Below are positions 34,422 through 44,518 of a stretch of 64,000 nucleotides of DNA, piece by piece (positions within the stretch are counted from its first letter, which is position 1; the number at the start of each line of letters is the position of its first letter). The position numbers were made by a program, and so were the translations under genes. Under the pieces are notes generated by a model that searched no databases, was not told where the DNA came from, and worked only from the letters and a program-made list of their open reading frames with translations. The DNA is taken from assembly GCA_934132775.1 (NCBI GenBank), contig CAKPAA010000004.1, positions 40,960 to 104,959 of the forward strand. The letters are read 5' to 3'. The DNA comes from an uncultured Clostridia bacterium. GTDB taxonomy: Bacteria > Bacillota > Clostridia > TANB77 > UBA1234.

Positions 34422-36170
34422 TTACAATTCAATCTTATTGTATGCAATATTTAACTTGTTAAGTGTTCTTTCTTCTCTATCACTACAAGTCATTATAAAA
34501 ATTTGCGAAGTTGTAGATTTGCTAGCTATGGTTTTTAAGATGTTTTCAAGTCTATCGTTATCATAATATACAAAAGCCTCATCTAAAAACATCGGAATAT
34601 TTCCCATTTTTTCTAGCATTGCAAACCTGAATCCTAAATACATCTGCTCAATCGTTCCCATACTTAATTTTTCAATAGGTATAATTTCACCAACATTATT
34701 TTCAACCAATAAACCTTGATTATCATTGTAAATAGTATCTATATATCTGCCATTCGTTGTTATGGCTATGTTCTTTTTAATTGAATTTTCGATATCAGGA
34801 ACAATATCCGCTTTTAACTCTTCATACGCTTCTTCTAATACATCAGTGGCAAGAGTTATCGAATATTCAAGTTTTCTTATCTCTTCTTCTTTTTCATACA
34901 AATCACAAAGCTGTTCCTCAACATCGCTAAGCTTAGCAAGATGTTCATTAAGACTGTCACTTTCAATATTCAATTTATGTTGTTCTAGTATTAAATCATT
35001 TTTATTTTTTTCCATTCCACTCAATAGAATCTTTATATCAGGCAATTTTCTCTTAATTAAATTAGCCTTAATTCCACTTTTTACGAGCATTTCAAGTTCT
35101 TTATCTTCTTTTCTTTGTAAATTTGCTTTTATAACATCTAAATCTTGTGGCATTTCTATCTCAATTTTTTTTGAAAAAGACTTAGATATACCAATAACAA
35201 AAGACAAAATTAAAATAATGGGTATTAACGTCCATACATATAGTTTATAACATATAAGTAAAACCATTACAACAATTAGAGATGTAACGCTTATCGAGAT
35301 CAAATTATCCTTCATTTGATTTCTTTTCCTTACTTTTTCGTCACGTTCTTTTTCTAATATTTTAACTGAAATTTCGTACTCTTTTTCTCTTTCTTGTCTT
35401 AACCTCTCATATCTATCTTTTACTTCAAACACTCTCGAAACATCTTCATAATCTTTATCTATTTCTAATAACTTTCTTTCAATTATTTTCTTTCTTTCTG
35501 AAACATCTTCATTTTTTTCTCTATTTATTATAAGCTCATCTCTGGTCTTCTCATAAGCTTCAATTCCACGTGTTACAACGTTTATAGGCTTGTTTCTTGT
35601 CCTTTCTGTTCCAACTTCATCTAACAAAATTTTACGTAATCGTTCTTGAGCTTTATCGTAAGAAACAGCTTCATCGCCGCTCTGAATTACATTAGTAAGT
35701 TTTTGAATTATATCTTTTTGTTCATTTGAATCAACTGTAACATCTCCTTGAGAAACAAAAGCTGAATTGAAAAAAGTTTCCTCATCAATACCAAAATGTG
35801 CAAATCCAAGCTCAACGCCACGTGATTTATCCTTATTATATTCTCCTGTAATATCATTACCAGATTCATCAAAAACCTTTGAATTATTTCTATTAAAATC
35901 CCTAAAAGTAGAATATTTTTTATCTTTTATGGTATATTCCATTTTTCCACTAAAATCTGTGCTTTGCCAAGGATTAAATCTCTCCAATTCAGAAAAATTT
36001 TCTCCTGCTTTATTTCTGTTAATTCCATAAAGCATAGATTTTATGAAATAAACAAGTGTAGACTTTCCATTTTCATTGTTGCCACGAATAAGATTTATAC
36101 CATCAGAAAAATCAAAATTTTTACCAACTATATTACCAAATCCATTTACTTGAATTTTGTTAATCTTCAT
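34422..36170 (-). CDS. yhaN: YhaN-like SMC-type ATPase (partner of YhaO)
   Basis: 582 aa. RecF/SMC-type ATP-binding N-terminus (FDFSDGINLIRGNNENGKSTLVYFI, Walker A about 30-38), a coiled coil, two adjacent membrane helices (ISISVTSLIVVMVLLICY; LIPIILILSFVIGI, about 300-340), a second coiled coil, then LSMGTIEQMYLGFRFAM (signature) and MFLDEAFVYYD (Walker B). YhaN-family proteins are SbcC/Rad50-like but membrane-anchored; this one is much shorter than the 900-aa or so Bacillus protein, chiefly in the coils. The YhaO nuclease gene is 51 nt upstream in the same transcript, consistent with an Mre11-Rad50-type pair acting on DNA ends. Confidence 0.8.
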   Translation of the reverse strand: MKINKIQVNGFGNIVGKNFDFSDGINLIRGNNENGKSTLVYFIKSMLYGINRNKAGENFSELERFNPWQSTDFSGKMEYTIKDKKYSTFRDFNRNNSKVFDESGNDITGEYNKDKSRGVELGFAHFGIDEETFFNSAFVSQGDVTVDSNEQKDIIQKLTNVIQSGDEAVSYDKAQERLRKILLDEVGTERTRNKPINVVTRGIEAYEKTRDELIINREKNEDVSERKKIIERKLLEIDKDYEDVSRVFEVKDRYERLRQEREKEYEISVKILEKERDEKVRKRNQMKDNLISISVTSLIVVMVLLICYKLYVWTLIPIILILSFVIGISKSFSKKIEIEMPQDLDVIKANLQRKEDKELEMLVKSGIKANLIKRKLPDIKILLSGMEKNKNDLILEQHKLNIESDSLNEHLAKLSDVEEQLCDLYEKEEEIRKLEYSITLATDVLEEAYEELKADIVPDIENSIKKNIAITTNGRYIDTIYNDNQGLLVENNVGEIIPIEKLSMGTIEQMYLGFRFAMLEKMGNIPMFLDEAFVYYDNDRLENILKTIASKSTTSQIFIMTCSDREERTLNKLNIAYNKIEL

Positions 36171-36221
36171 ACTTCATCTCCTTACACCAAAATCTACTGC
36201 AACTAACTTTCAACTACTTAA

Positions 36222-37253
36222 TCACAAAGAAGAATAAGTAATCTCAATTGCTTTCATAATTTCACCTTTTCTGCTAGGTTCTTCTTCAATTTTTTCAAGC
36301 ATCTTCCTTGTAAAAATTCCTTTAAGAGTTTTTTGTTTTGCAATCTCTTCAAAATTATATGGCAAATGAGTTTCATCAACTATTTCACAAACATCTTTGT
36401 CCATAGAATTTATAGCATCGCATATTAACTTTAATTCAACGTATCTATCACCTTTTAGAATAACCCTATAAATATTATCTTTTAAATTCAAACTTTCTGT
36501 GACATCACTTGCAACTCTAACATTAGAGACATCTAAATCTAAAATTTCAAAATGTCTATATTCCATATTTCTAAACTCATATGTTACGTTTCCTTTTTCT
36601 ATATTTCCTATAATCAGTCCGTGTTCTCCACATTCATCAAAACCACAGCCAGTAAGTGAACCAGAATAAACAATATTATTATCCAATTTAGGTTTATGAA
36701 TATGTCCCAATGCAACATAATCAAACTGCTGTAAGTCACTTTGAGCAACATAATTATACTTATTATCTCCACCAAGAGTCGCGTGAGTTACCAAAACATT
36801 GACTTTATTAGGATTTTCGACTTTAAAACTTGAAAGTTCATTACTATACATTTCAAAATCTTCAAAACCAAAACCATATATATCAACGTCATCAAAAGAA
36901 ACCTTTTCAATTTTGCTACTAAAAATAGTAACATTATCAGGCCATTCAAAAGTTTTATACGGAGATGTTTTAATATATGGATCGTGGTTTCCAGGAGTTA
37001 TAAAAACCTTTACATCCGGTATAAGTTGTAGACTATTTATTACATATTCAACCGTATTTTTTTCAACAAATTTTTGTTCAAACATATCACCGCAAATAAA
37101 AAGAGCATCTACATCCTCGTTTTTAATAAGCTTTATAACATCTTTAAAAACTTGCTTTTGTTCAGCTCTTCTTTTCTTAATCAAATCTCTATTATTTTTT
37201 AATGAAACAAGCGGAGTATCTAAATGTAAATCTGCAATATGTACAAATTTCAT
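36222..37253 (-). CDS. yhaO: YhaO-like Mre11/SbcD-type metallophosphoesterase
   Basis: 343 aa. All five phosphoesterase motifs: DLHLDTP, FICGDMFE, TPGNHDPY, LVTHATL and GHIHKP, i.e. an SbcD/Mre11 nuclease fold with two-metal site. The C-terminal part contains the capping region. GAAAGGA precedes the ATG. Forms a probable complex with YhaN encoded directly downstream. Confidence 0.88.
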   Translation of the reverse strand: MKFVHIADLHLDTPLVSLKNNRDLIKKRRAEQKQVFKDVIKLIKNEDVDALFICGDMFEQKFVEKNTVEYVINSLQLIPDVKVFITPGNHDPYIKTSPYKTFEWPDNVTIFSSKIEKVSFDDVDIYGFGFEDFEMYSNELSSFKVENPNKVNVLVTHATLGGDNKYNYVAQSDLQQFDYVALGHIHKPKLDNNIVYSGSLTGCGFDECGEHGLIIGNIEKGNVTYEFRNMEYRHFEILDLDVSNVRVASDVTESLNLKDNIYRVILKGDRYVELKLICDAINSMDKDVCEIVDETHLPYNFEEIAKQKTLKGIFTRKMLEKIEEEPSRKGEIMKAIEITYSSL

Positions 37254-37334
37254 AACGTATTCCTTTCATATTATATATTCTAAACATTACTACTAATAAA
37301 TCAAATTTATATTTTTAAGATAGTAATATATATT

Positions 37335-37368
37335 AATTGTTGTATAGAAAGATTTCTATACAACAATT
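37335..37368. other. Perfect 16-bp hairpin between plsX and yhaO
   Basis: AATTGTTGTATAGAAA and TTTCTATACAACAATT pair perfectly around a 2-nt loop. It lies just past the plsX stop on the minus strand, but no T-tract follows there, so its use as a terminator is uncertain. Confidence 0.55.
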
Positions 37369-37379
37369 ACTTCTAATAT

Positions 37380-38396
37380 TTATTCTTCTTTTCTAATTTC
37401 GTTTTCAATAGTCTCAACAACCTTGTTCTTTGCAAAATTTTCAGCTTGAATCAAAGTATATTTAACAATCTTAGCATTAGCTGTGCCATGACACTTTATC
37501 ATAGGCTTCTTTATTCCTAAAAGCAAAGCACCACCATATTCACTATAATCCATTCTTTTTTTAAATTTTTTTAAAGCAGGCATTAGCATAGCAGCAAGCA
37601 ATTTTCTCCAAAGATTTGCATTAAGCTCTTCTTTCAATAGCTTACTTATCATACTGCCCATCCCTTCAATAGTTTTTAAAGCAACGTTTCCAGTGAAGCC
37701 ATCTGTAACAACAACACTTACATCTCCACCAAAAACATCTCTTCCTTCAATATTGCCATAAAAATTAAACTCATCAGTTTCAGAAAATTTAATAAAAGTT
37801 TCCTTCGTAAGCTCATTGCCTTTTCCTTCTTCTGCGCCAATATTAAGAAGTCCAACTTTTGGATCTGATATATGCATTACTTTATTCATATATATAGAAC
37901 CCATCTTTGCAAACTGAAAAAGATTTATTGGTTTACAATTTGTATTAGCGCCACAATCAATAAGCATAAAGCCCTTTCCGTCATATGTAGGTAATATAGG
38001 GCACAATGCTGGTCTATCAATTCCTTTAATTCTACCAACCATCAAAAGACCACCAGCCATAAACGCTCCTGTACTTCCAGCAGAAACAAACGCATCTCCT
38101 TCACCATTTTTAAGCATATTAAAGCCAACAACAAGAGAAGAATCTTTCTTATTCTTTATAGCCGAAGTTGGTGATTCTTCATTTCTTATCACCTCAGTAG
38201 TATTCTTTATAGACAACCTATCACTTATATCTGAGATCTTATCTTTATCATAAAACTCTTTTATTTTCTCATTTATAATTTTTTCATTTCCTATTAAAAT
38301 AATATCAGATTCAATTGCATCAAGAGATTGCACTGCCCCTTTTATTATCTCATCCGGGCTATTATCTCCGCCCATCGCATCTATTAAAATTTTCAT
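37380..38396 (-). CDS. plsX: Phosphate acyltransferase PlsX
   Basis: 338 aa, normal length. MKILIDAMGGDNSPDEIIKGA, NEESPTSAIKNKKDSSLVVG, DAFVSAGSTGAFMAGG, MLIDCGANT, VVTDGFTGNVALKT and EYGGALLLG are the PlsX hallmarks. It makes acyl-phosphate from acyl-ACP for phosphatidic acid synthesis. GAAAGGAG precedes the ATG. It usually neighbours fapR, fabD or acpP genes; here it stands alone. Confidence 0.95.
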   Translation of the reverse strand: MKILIDAMGGDNSPDEIIKGAVQSLDAIESDIILIGNEKIINEKIKEFYDKDKISDISDRLSIKNTTEVIRNEESPTSAIKNKKDSSLVVGFNMLKNGEGDAFVSAGSTGAFMAGGLLMVGRIKGIDRPALCPILPTYDGKGFMLIDCGANTNCKPINLFQFAKMGSIYMNKVMHISDPKVGLLNIGAEEGKGNELTKETFIKFSETDEFNFYGNIEGRDVFGGDVSVVVTDGFTGNVALKTIEGMGSMISKLLKEELNANLWRKLLAAMLMPALKKFKKRMDYSEYGGALLLGIKKPMIKCHGTANAKIVKYTLIQAENFAKNKVVETIENEIRKEE

Positions 38397-38621
38397 AGAT
38401 TTCTCCTTTCAAACAAAATCTACACAAACTATCTTTTACAATGGAAAATTATATTACATTAGATTACAAATTGCAACTATATGAACCTAACAAATTTTAT
38501 AACAAATTACCGTATTGAATTTACAAGCTACATAATTCAAAACACCATTTGCTATAACCAATGTATGTTCTAAATTTTATTCAATTGCAAAAAGTTCAAA
38601 CACTAAAATTTGTGACTACAA

Positions 38622-38649
38622 AAAATCCCTGCAAAATTGCAGGGATTTT
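38622..38649. terminator. Terminator of the str operon (after tuf)
   Basis: AAAATCCCTGC, 6-nt loop, GCAGGGATTTT: perfect 11-bp stem with A/T-runs on both sides. The sequence 38397-38620 between plsX and this hairpin holds no gene. Confidence 0.85.
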
Positions 38650-38672
38650 CATATCACAAATGTAATACTTAA

Positions 38673-39875
38673 TTACGCTTTGATTTCTGTAACGATACCA
38701 GCACCAACTGTTTTACCGCCTTCACGAATAGCGAATTTTAATCCAACTTCGATAGCGATTGGTGTGATAAGTTCGATATCCATAGTAACGTTATCACCAG
38801 GCATAACCATTTCAGTTCCAGCAGGTAATGTTATAACACCTGTTACGTCTGTTGTTCTGAAATAGAATTGTGGTCTATAGTTACTGAAGAAAGGTTTATG
38901 TCTTCCACCCTCTTCTTTTGTTAGAACGTAAACTTGTCCTTTAAAAGATGTATGTGGGTGAATTGTTCCTGGTTTAGCAAGAACTTGTCCTCTTTCAACT
39001 TCATTTCTTTGGATACCTCTTAGAAGTACACCTATGTTATCTCCAGCTTCAGCTTGGTCTAGTAATTTTCTGAACATTTCTACACCAGTTACAACTGTCT
39101 TTTTGATTTCGTGTGAAATACCAACGATTTCAACTTCATCAGAAAGTTTAACAACACCTCTCTCAACTCTACCTGTAGCAACTGTTCCACGTCCTGTGAT
39201 TGAGAATACGTCTTCAACAGGCATTAGGAATGGTTGATCAACTGGTCTTTGTGGAGTTGGAATATAGCTATCAACAACATCCATAAGCTCTCTAATGCAA
39301 GCATATTCTGGAGCGTTTGGATCTGTTGATGTGCATTCTAATACTTTTAATGCTGAACCTTTTACGATTGGAGTTGTATCACCAGGGAAATCATATTTTG
39401 TTAACAAATCTCTAACTTCCATTTCAACTAATTCTAATAGTTCTGGATCATCAACCATATCGCATTTGTTCAAAAATACTACGATATATGGAACACCAAC
39501 TTGTCTAGCAAGAAGAATGTGTTCTCTTGTTTGTGGCATAGGACCATCAGCTGCAGATACAACTAGGATAGCACCATCCATTTGAGCAGCACCAGTGATC
39601 ATATTTTTAACATAGTCAGCGTGTCCTGGGCAGTCAACGTGTGCATAGTGTCTATGCTCTGTTTCATACTCAACGTGAGCTGTGTTAATTGTGATACCTC
39701 TTGCTCTTTCTTCTGGAGCACCGTCGATTTGATCGTATGCTTTGAATTCAGCTTCTCCTTTTAATGATAATACTTTTGTAATAGCAGCTGTTAAAGTTGT
39801 CTTACCGTGGTCAACATGTCCGATTGTACCGATGTTAACGTGTGGTTTAGTTCTTTGGAACTTCTCTTTTGCCAT
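38673..39875 (-). CDS. tuf: Elongation factor Tu
   Basis: 400 aa. GTP-binding motifs GHVDHGKTTLT, DCPGHADYVKNM and NKCDMVDD, followed by the two beta-barrel domains ending VGAGIVTEIKA. Delivers aminoacyl-tRNA to the ribosome. GGAGG 7 nt before the ATG. Last gene of the str operon; codon use is more biased than in neighbouring genes, as expected for high expression. Confidence 0.99.
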   Translation of the reverse strand: MAKEKFQRTKPHVNIGTIGHVDHGKTTLTAAITKVLSLKGEAEFKAYDQIDGAPEERARGITINTAHVEYETEHRHYAHVDCPGHADYVKNMITGAAQMDGAILVVSAADGPMPQTREHILLARQVGVPYIVVFLNKCDMVDDPELLELVEMEVRDLLTKYDFPGDTTPIVKGSALKVLECTSTDPNAPEYACIRELMDVVDSYIPTPQRPVDQPFLMPVEDVFSITGRGTVATGRVERGVVKLSDEVEIVGISHEIKKTVVTGVEMFRKLLDQAEAGDNIGVLLRGIQRNEVERGQVLAKPGTIHPHTSFKGQVYVLTKEEGGRHKPFFSNYRPQFYFRTTDVTGVITLPAGTEMVMPGDNVTMDIELITPIAIEVGLKFAIREGGKTVGAGIVTEIKA

Positions 39876-39997
39876 TTTACATTTCCTCCTTTAATTTAAT
39901 ATATATATTATTTTTAATATTGAAATCATATCTAAAAGCTCTCGCTTTCGAATATATTTTACAAAACTTTTTCAAATTTTGCAACATATAAATTCAA

Positions 39998-42085
39998 TTA
40001 GTCTTTTTTAGCTCTTTGAGCTGTAATAGCTTCTAAAATAGACTTTGGAACTTCCTCATTATGACTTGGTTCCATTGAATATGTTCCTCTACCTTGTGTT
40101 CTAGAACGTAGGTCAGTAGCATATCCAAACATTTCTGACAATGGAATAAATGATCTAATAATCTTCATACCATTTTGGTCATCGATACCTTCAAGTCTAC
40201 CTCTTCTTGAGTTTACATCACCTATAACGTCTCCCATGTATTCCTCTGGAACAACAATTTCAACTCTCATAATAGGTTCTAGTAAAACTGGTTTTGCAAG
40301 TCTGCAACATTCTTTGAAAGCCATAGAAGCAGCAATCTTAAATGCCATTTCTGAAGAGTCAACTTCATGGTAAGAACCATCAACCAAAGTAGCTTTAACG
40401 TCTACAACTGGGTAACCAGCAAGTATACCAACGTTTGTAGCTTCTCTAAATCCATCTTCTGTTGGTTTAATATATTCCTTAGGAACTGCACCACCAACAA
40501 TCTTACTTTCAAATTGGATGCCAGCGCCTGGCTCCAATGGCTCTAATTCTAACCAAACGTCACCATATTGTCCTTTACCACCAGATTGTCTAATGAATTT
40601 ACCCTCAGCTTTAACTTTGTTTCTAATTGTCTCTTTATAAGCAACTTGTGGAGCACCAACATTTGCTTCAACCTTGAACTCTCTCTTCAATCTATCAACG
40701 ATGATATCAAGGTGTAACTCACCCATACCAGAAATAATAGTTTGACCTGTTTCTTGGTTTGTATATGTTTTAAATGTTGGGTCTTCCTCAGCAAGTTTTG
40801 CCAAAGCAATACCCATTTTTTCTTGGTCTGCTTTTGTTTTTGGTTCGATAGCAATAGAAATAACTGGCTCTGGGAATTCCATTGATTCAAGTATAACTGG
40901 ATACTTTTCATCACATAGAGTCTCACCAGTTGTAACATCCTTCAAACCAACGGCAGCAGCTATATCACCAGCAAATACCTTATCAATATCTTCTCTGTGA
41001 TTAGCGTGCATTTGTAGAATTCTACCAAATCTTTCTTTCTTGTCTTTGTTTGCATTCAAAACTGATGTACCAGTTTCAAGCGTTCCAGAGTATACTCTGA
41101 AGAAACAAAGCTTTCCAACGAATGGGTCAGTAGCAATCTTAAATGCTAATGCTGCAAAAGGTTCGTCGTCACTTGGCTTTCTATCTTCTTCAAGACCTGT
41201 ATCAGGGTTAACGCCTTTAATAGCAGGAATATCTATTGGAGAAGGCATATAATAAATTATATTATCAAGTAATTCTTGTACACCTTTGTTCTTATATGAA
41301 GAACCACAGCAAACTGGTGTAAGTTTACAAGCAAGTGTTCCTATTCTTAAACCTTTTCTAATTTCATCAGCTGTTAACTCTCCACCATCAAGATATTTCA
41401 TCATTAATTCTTCATCTTGTTCTGCAGCTGCTTCAATCATTTCATTTCTATATTTTTCAGCTTTTTCTTTCATATCATCAGGAACATCCATCTCTTCAAT
41501 CTCTTTTCCTAAATCATCTTTATGAACGAAAGCTCTCATTTTCACAAGGTCAATAACACCTTTAAATTGATCCTCTGCTCCGATTGGCAATTGAACAGGA
41601 ATTGCATTTGCATGCAATCTATGTTTCATCTGTTCAACGCAGCTATAGAAATCAGCACCAGTTGTGTCCATCTTATTTACATAGCACATTCTTGGTACAT
41701 TATATTTGTCTGCTTGTCTCCAAACAGTTTCAGATTGTGGTTGAACTCCACCTTTTGCGCAAAATACTGTAACTGAACCATCAAGAACTCTAAGAGATCT
41801 TTCAACTTCAACAGTAAAGTCAACGTGACCTGGTGTATCAATAATATTGATTCTGTGATTTTTCCAGAAACAAGTTGTAGCAGCAGAAGTAATTGTAATA
41901 CCTCTTTCTTGCTCTTGAGCCATCCAGTCCATCGTTGCAGCGCCCTCGTGAACTTCACCTATTTTATGAGTTTTACCTGTATAGAATAATATTCTCTCTG
42001 TTGTTGTTGTTTTACCAGCATCAATGTGAGCCATTATTCCTATATTTCTCGTTTTTTCTAGTGAAACTTTTCTTTCGGTAGCCAC
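39998..42085 (-). CDS. fusA: Elongation factor G
   Basis: 695 aa. NIGIMAHIDAGKTTTTERIL (P-loop), IIDTPGHVDF (G3), YVNKMDTTGADF (G4), then domains II-V ending with MFGYATDLRSRTQGRGTYSMEP. Ribosomal translocase GTPase. GAGGAAAC site 6-12 nt upstream; follows rpsG by 31 nt. Confidence 0.99.
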   Translation of the reverse strand: MATERKVSLEKTRNIGIMAHIDAGKTTTTERILFYTGKTHKIGEVHEGAATMDWMAQEQERGITITSAATTCFWKNHRINIIDTPGHVDFTVEVERSLRVLDGSVTVFCAKGGVQPQSETVWRQADKYNVPRMCYVNKMDTTGADFYSCVEQMKHRLHANAIPVQLPIGAEDQFKGVIDLVKMRAFVHKDDLGKEIEEMDVPDDMKEKAEKYRNEMIEAAAEQDEELMMKYLDGGELTADEIRKGLRIGTLACKLTPVCCGSSYKNKGVQELLDNIIYYMPSPIDIPAIKGVNPDTGLEEDRKPSDDEPFAALAFKIATDPFVGKLCFFRVYSGTLETGTSVLNANKDKKERFGRILQMHANHREDIDKVFAGDIAAAVGLKDVTTGETLCDEKYPVILESMEFPEPVISIAIEPKTKADQEKMGIALAKLAEEDPTFKTYTNQETGQTIISGMGELHLDIIVDRLKREFKVEANVGAPQVAYKETIRNKVKAEGKFIRQSGGKGQYGDVWLELEPLEPGAGIQFESKIVGGAVPKEYIKPTEDGFREATNVGILAGYPVVDVKATLVDGSYHEVDSSEMAFKIAASMAFKECCRLAKPVLLEPIMRVEIVVPEEYMGDVIGDVNSRRGRLEGIDDQNGMKIIRSFIPLSEMFGYATDLRSRTQGRGTYSMEPSHNEEVPKSILEAITAQRAKKD

Positions 42086-42116
42086 TATCGTTTCCTCCTT
42101 CTTCTAATTTTACGAA

Positions 42117-42587
42117 TTACCAACGGTAATGTGCAAAAGCTTTATTTGCTTCAGCCATTCTATGAGTATCTTCTTTCTTCTTGAAAGCTCCACCCATGCC
42201 GTTAATAGCATCGATTATTTCATTAGCAAGTTTTTCTTTCATTGTTTTTTCATTACGTTCTCTAGAATATCTTACTAACCATCTTAGACCTAATGCTTGT
42301 CTTCTCTCAGCTCTAATTTCCATTGGAACTTGGTATGTTGCACCACCAACTCTTCTAGCTTTAACTTCAAGTACAGGCATTATGTTATTCATAGCTTCTT
42401 CGAATGCTGTTAATGCATCTTTACCAGTTTTTTCAGCAACTATATCAAATGCATCATAAACAATTCCTTGAGCTAATTGTTTTTTACCATCCATCATAAC
42501 ATTGTTAATAAGCTTTGTTACAAGTGTGCTATTGTACAATGGGTCTGGTAAAATTTCTCTTTTTGCTATATATCCTTTTCTTGGCAC
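42117..42587 (-). CDS. rpsG: 30S ribosomal protein S7
   Basis: 156 aa, full length: MPRKGYIAKREILPDPLYNS..., GGATYQVPMEIRAERRQALGLRWLV, ending in AEANKAFAHYRW. Primary 16S rRNA-binding protein and translational regulator of the operon in many bacteria. Confidence 0.99.
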   Translation of the reverse strand: MPRKGYIAKREILPDPLYNSTLVTKLINNVMMDGKKQLAQGIVYDAFDIVAEKTGKDALTAFEEAMNNIMPVLEVKARRVGGATYQVPMEIRAERRQALGLRWLVRYSRERNEKTMKEKLANEIIDAINGMGGAFKKKEDTHRMAEANKAFAHYRW

Positions 42588-42702
42588 TGTTCTTCCCTCC
42601 TTATAAAATTAGCATACATTCATACTACCGTATGCCAAGGTACTCTGGTATAACCAGTAAGTGCTATATTACAATCTATATAATAAGCACCAAATTCATT
42701 AC

Positions 42703-43119
42703 CTAAGCCTTCTTAGGTTTTTTAGCTCCGTATAGAGATCTAGCTTGTTTTCTGTCTTTTACTCCTGCAGTATCTAGAGTACCTCTGATGATATGATATC
42801 TAACACCAGGAAGGTCTTTTACTCTTCCACCTCTTATTAAAACAACACTGTGTTCTTGTAAGTTGTGACCAATACCAGGGATATAGGCAGTAACTTCTTG
42901 TGTATTTGTAAGTCTAACTCTTGCAACTTTTCTCAAAGCTGAGTTTGGCTTCTTAGGAGTAGTTGTTTTAACTACTGTACATACACCTCTCTTTTGTGGG
43001 CTTGACGTATTAGTTACTTTCTTTAATTTTGAATTGTAACCTTTTTGTAAAGCTGGAGCTTTTGATTTAGATGTTTTTGCTTTTCTTCCATTTTTAACTA
43101 ATTGGTTAATTGTAGGCAT
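42703..43119 (-). CDS. rpsL: 30S ribosomal protein S12
   Basis: 138 aa: MPTINQLVKNGRKAKTSKSK, the TTPKKPNSALRKVARVRL and GIGHNLQEHSVVLIRGGRVKDLPGVRYHI signatures with Lys residues that give streptomycin resistance when mutated. Reads KKPNSALRK, i.e. the wild-type sensitive form. Confidence 0.99.
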   Translation of the reverse strand: MPTINQLVKNGRKAKTSKSKAPALQKGYNSKLKKVTNTSSPQKRGVCTVVKTTTPKKPNSALRKVARVRLTNTQEVTAYIPGIGHNLQEHSVVLIRGGRVKDLPGVRYHIIRGTLDTAGVKDRKQARSLYGAKKPKKA

Positions 43120-43188
43120 CTTTCGTATTCACCTCCTCGCAAACAAATATATCTATTGAAAGTAGTTTTCACTACATATCAATCATCA

Positions 43189-43401
43189 TTATTCAGCAGC
43201 CGTTGCAGCCTTAACTTCAATGCCTGCCATCTTGCCTAACTTTTCCATACTATCAATTTCAACTATTTCAATATTTCTTTCCTTTGCCAAAGCAACTAAT
43301 TTACTGATCACACGTTTCTCAGCATCTTTTCCAACATAAACTCTGCAAACTTCGTTAGCCTCAACAGCTTTCAAAACTTGTTTAATTCCAACATACTTCA
43401 T
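43189..43401 (-). CDS. Ribosomal L7Ae-like K-turn binding protein
   Basis: 70 aa, L7Ae/YbxF family: VGIKQVLKAVEANEVCRVYVGKDAE, EIDSMEKLGKMAGIEVKAA. Encoded just before rpsL, the standard place of ybxF. The ATG used here is 17 nt from the best Shine-Dalgarno (AGGGAGG); that site instead fits an ATG at 43416 in another frame giving an 11-codon ORF (MSFKAYEVCWN). Either initiation uses a weak site, the two are coupled, or a base is missing near the start. rpoB/rpoC do not lie upstream. Confidence 0.9.
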   Translation of the reverse strand: MKYVGIKQVLKAVEANEVCRVYVGKDAEKRVISKLVALAKERNIEIVEIDSMEKLGKMAGIEVKAATAAE

Positions 43402-43576
43402 ATGCTTTAAAACTCATACCTCCCTACGCCTCAGCAATAATTTTTCTTTTCACAATAGCATTTTGTATTTTACCATTTTTTCCTTACAAAGTCAACATAT
43501 TTCCAAGCTTTTCAGCTAAATTGATTTTTATTTACCATTAAAATCCAATTTTAATAATGTTCATTTTTTCGGTCGA

Positions 43577-43613
43577 TAAAAAAATGAATCATACACATTT
43601 ACTGTATGACTCA
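43577..43613 (-). terminator. Terminator of the coiled-coil protein gene
   Basis: Minus strand: GAGTCATACA, 7-nt loop, TGTATGATTC, then A and seven T. The region 43402-43576 has the str-operon leader; no clear -35/-10 pair is evident by eye. Confidence 0.85.
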
Positions 43614-43672
43614 CTTATCCCCAATATTTAATCATTATAATTTAACTCCACCCATTTAACTATATAATCTTT

Positions 43673-44062
43673 CTAGTCTGCATTGTACTCTGCATCGCAA
43701 TTTTCTGCAATGTTGTTTTTGCTGTTAGCATAGTTTTCTTCTAAGAATCTAGTTCTAGCATCCAAATTATTTAAAATTGGAATTATATCATTAAGCATAT
43801 AATCTGACATTTCACTATTAGATTTTTCAATTTGTACTCTAATTTCGTTTTTCAAATTACTTTCTAAATCAACCATATCTTGTTTAAGTTCAGACCTTAC
43901 TGATGCTATTTCTTCTTTTAATTCTGTCCTTACTGATTTAATTTCGCCCTTTAATTCTGTTCGCGTTGCACCTAATTCTTCTTTTAAATCAGTAATAGCA
44001 TTGCAAATTTTGTCCATTTTCCCTATCATAATAGATAAAACTTCTGCAGTTACTCCTTCCAT
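43673..44062 (-). CDS. Coiled-coil protein of unknown function
   Basis: 129 aa. Short N-terminal helix (VTAEVLSIMIGKMDKICNAI), then heptad-repeat coiled coil with repeated ELK/SVRTELKEEI units (about 30-85), and a helical tail. AGGAGG 5-7 nt before the ATG. Resembles DUF1640-like or phage-type coiled-coil proteins but no family is certain. It has its own terminator and lies divergently from the XRE gene. Confidence 0.65.
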   Translation of the reverse strand: MEGVTAEVLSIMIGKMDKICNAITDLKEELGATRTELKGEIKSVRTELKEEIASVRSELKQDMVDLESNLKNEIRVQIEKSNSEMSDYMLNDIIPILNNLDARTRFLEENYANSKNNIAENCDAEYNAD

Positions 44063-44234
44063 AAAAATCCTCCTTTCTCAAAAACTAAAAATATTATCTC
44101 ATAGCAGTTGCTCAAAGTCAACAATAGAAACAAAAACTTATAAAGGCACATTTAAGTGACTCATAGTCCGTTGTAATTTTGTAATCACTTCAATATTCTA
44201 AAATATATAAAAATGAATTTAAGGTGGAGGTACA

Positions 44235-44513
44235 ATGGACGATATTAGAATTACTTATGGAAACAGAATTAGAACTTTAAGAAAAGCTTTGAAAATCAGT
44301 CAAGAAAGTCTTGCTTTAAGAGCTGGCTTAGATAGAACTTACGTGGCATCAGTAGAAAATGGAAAAAGAAATATATCTTTGATAAACATAGAAAAGTTAG
44401 CAATTGCTTTGGAATGTTCACTTTCTGATTTCTTTGATTCAAGTGAATTTAAAGTTATAACTCCTGCTAATCTTGGCAGAGTTGCCGATAAAACTGTAAA
44501 ATATTACAAATAA
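44235..44513 (+). CDS. XRE-family DNA-binding protein
   Basis: 92 aa. HTH_3 domain: IRTLRKALKISQESLALRAGLDRTYVASVENGKRNISLINIEKLAIAL, then a short tail. GGTGGAGG site before the ATG. Most likely a small repressor; its targets are unknown and the nearest divergent gene is the coiled-coil protein at 43673. Confidence 0.9.
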   Translation: MDDIRITYGNRIRTLRKALKISQESLALRAGLDRTYVASVENGKRNISLINIEKLAIALECSLSDFFDSSEFKVITPANLGRVADKTVKYYK

Positions 44514-44518
44514 AATCA

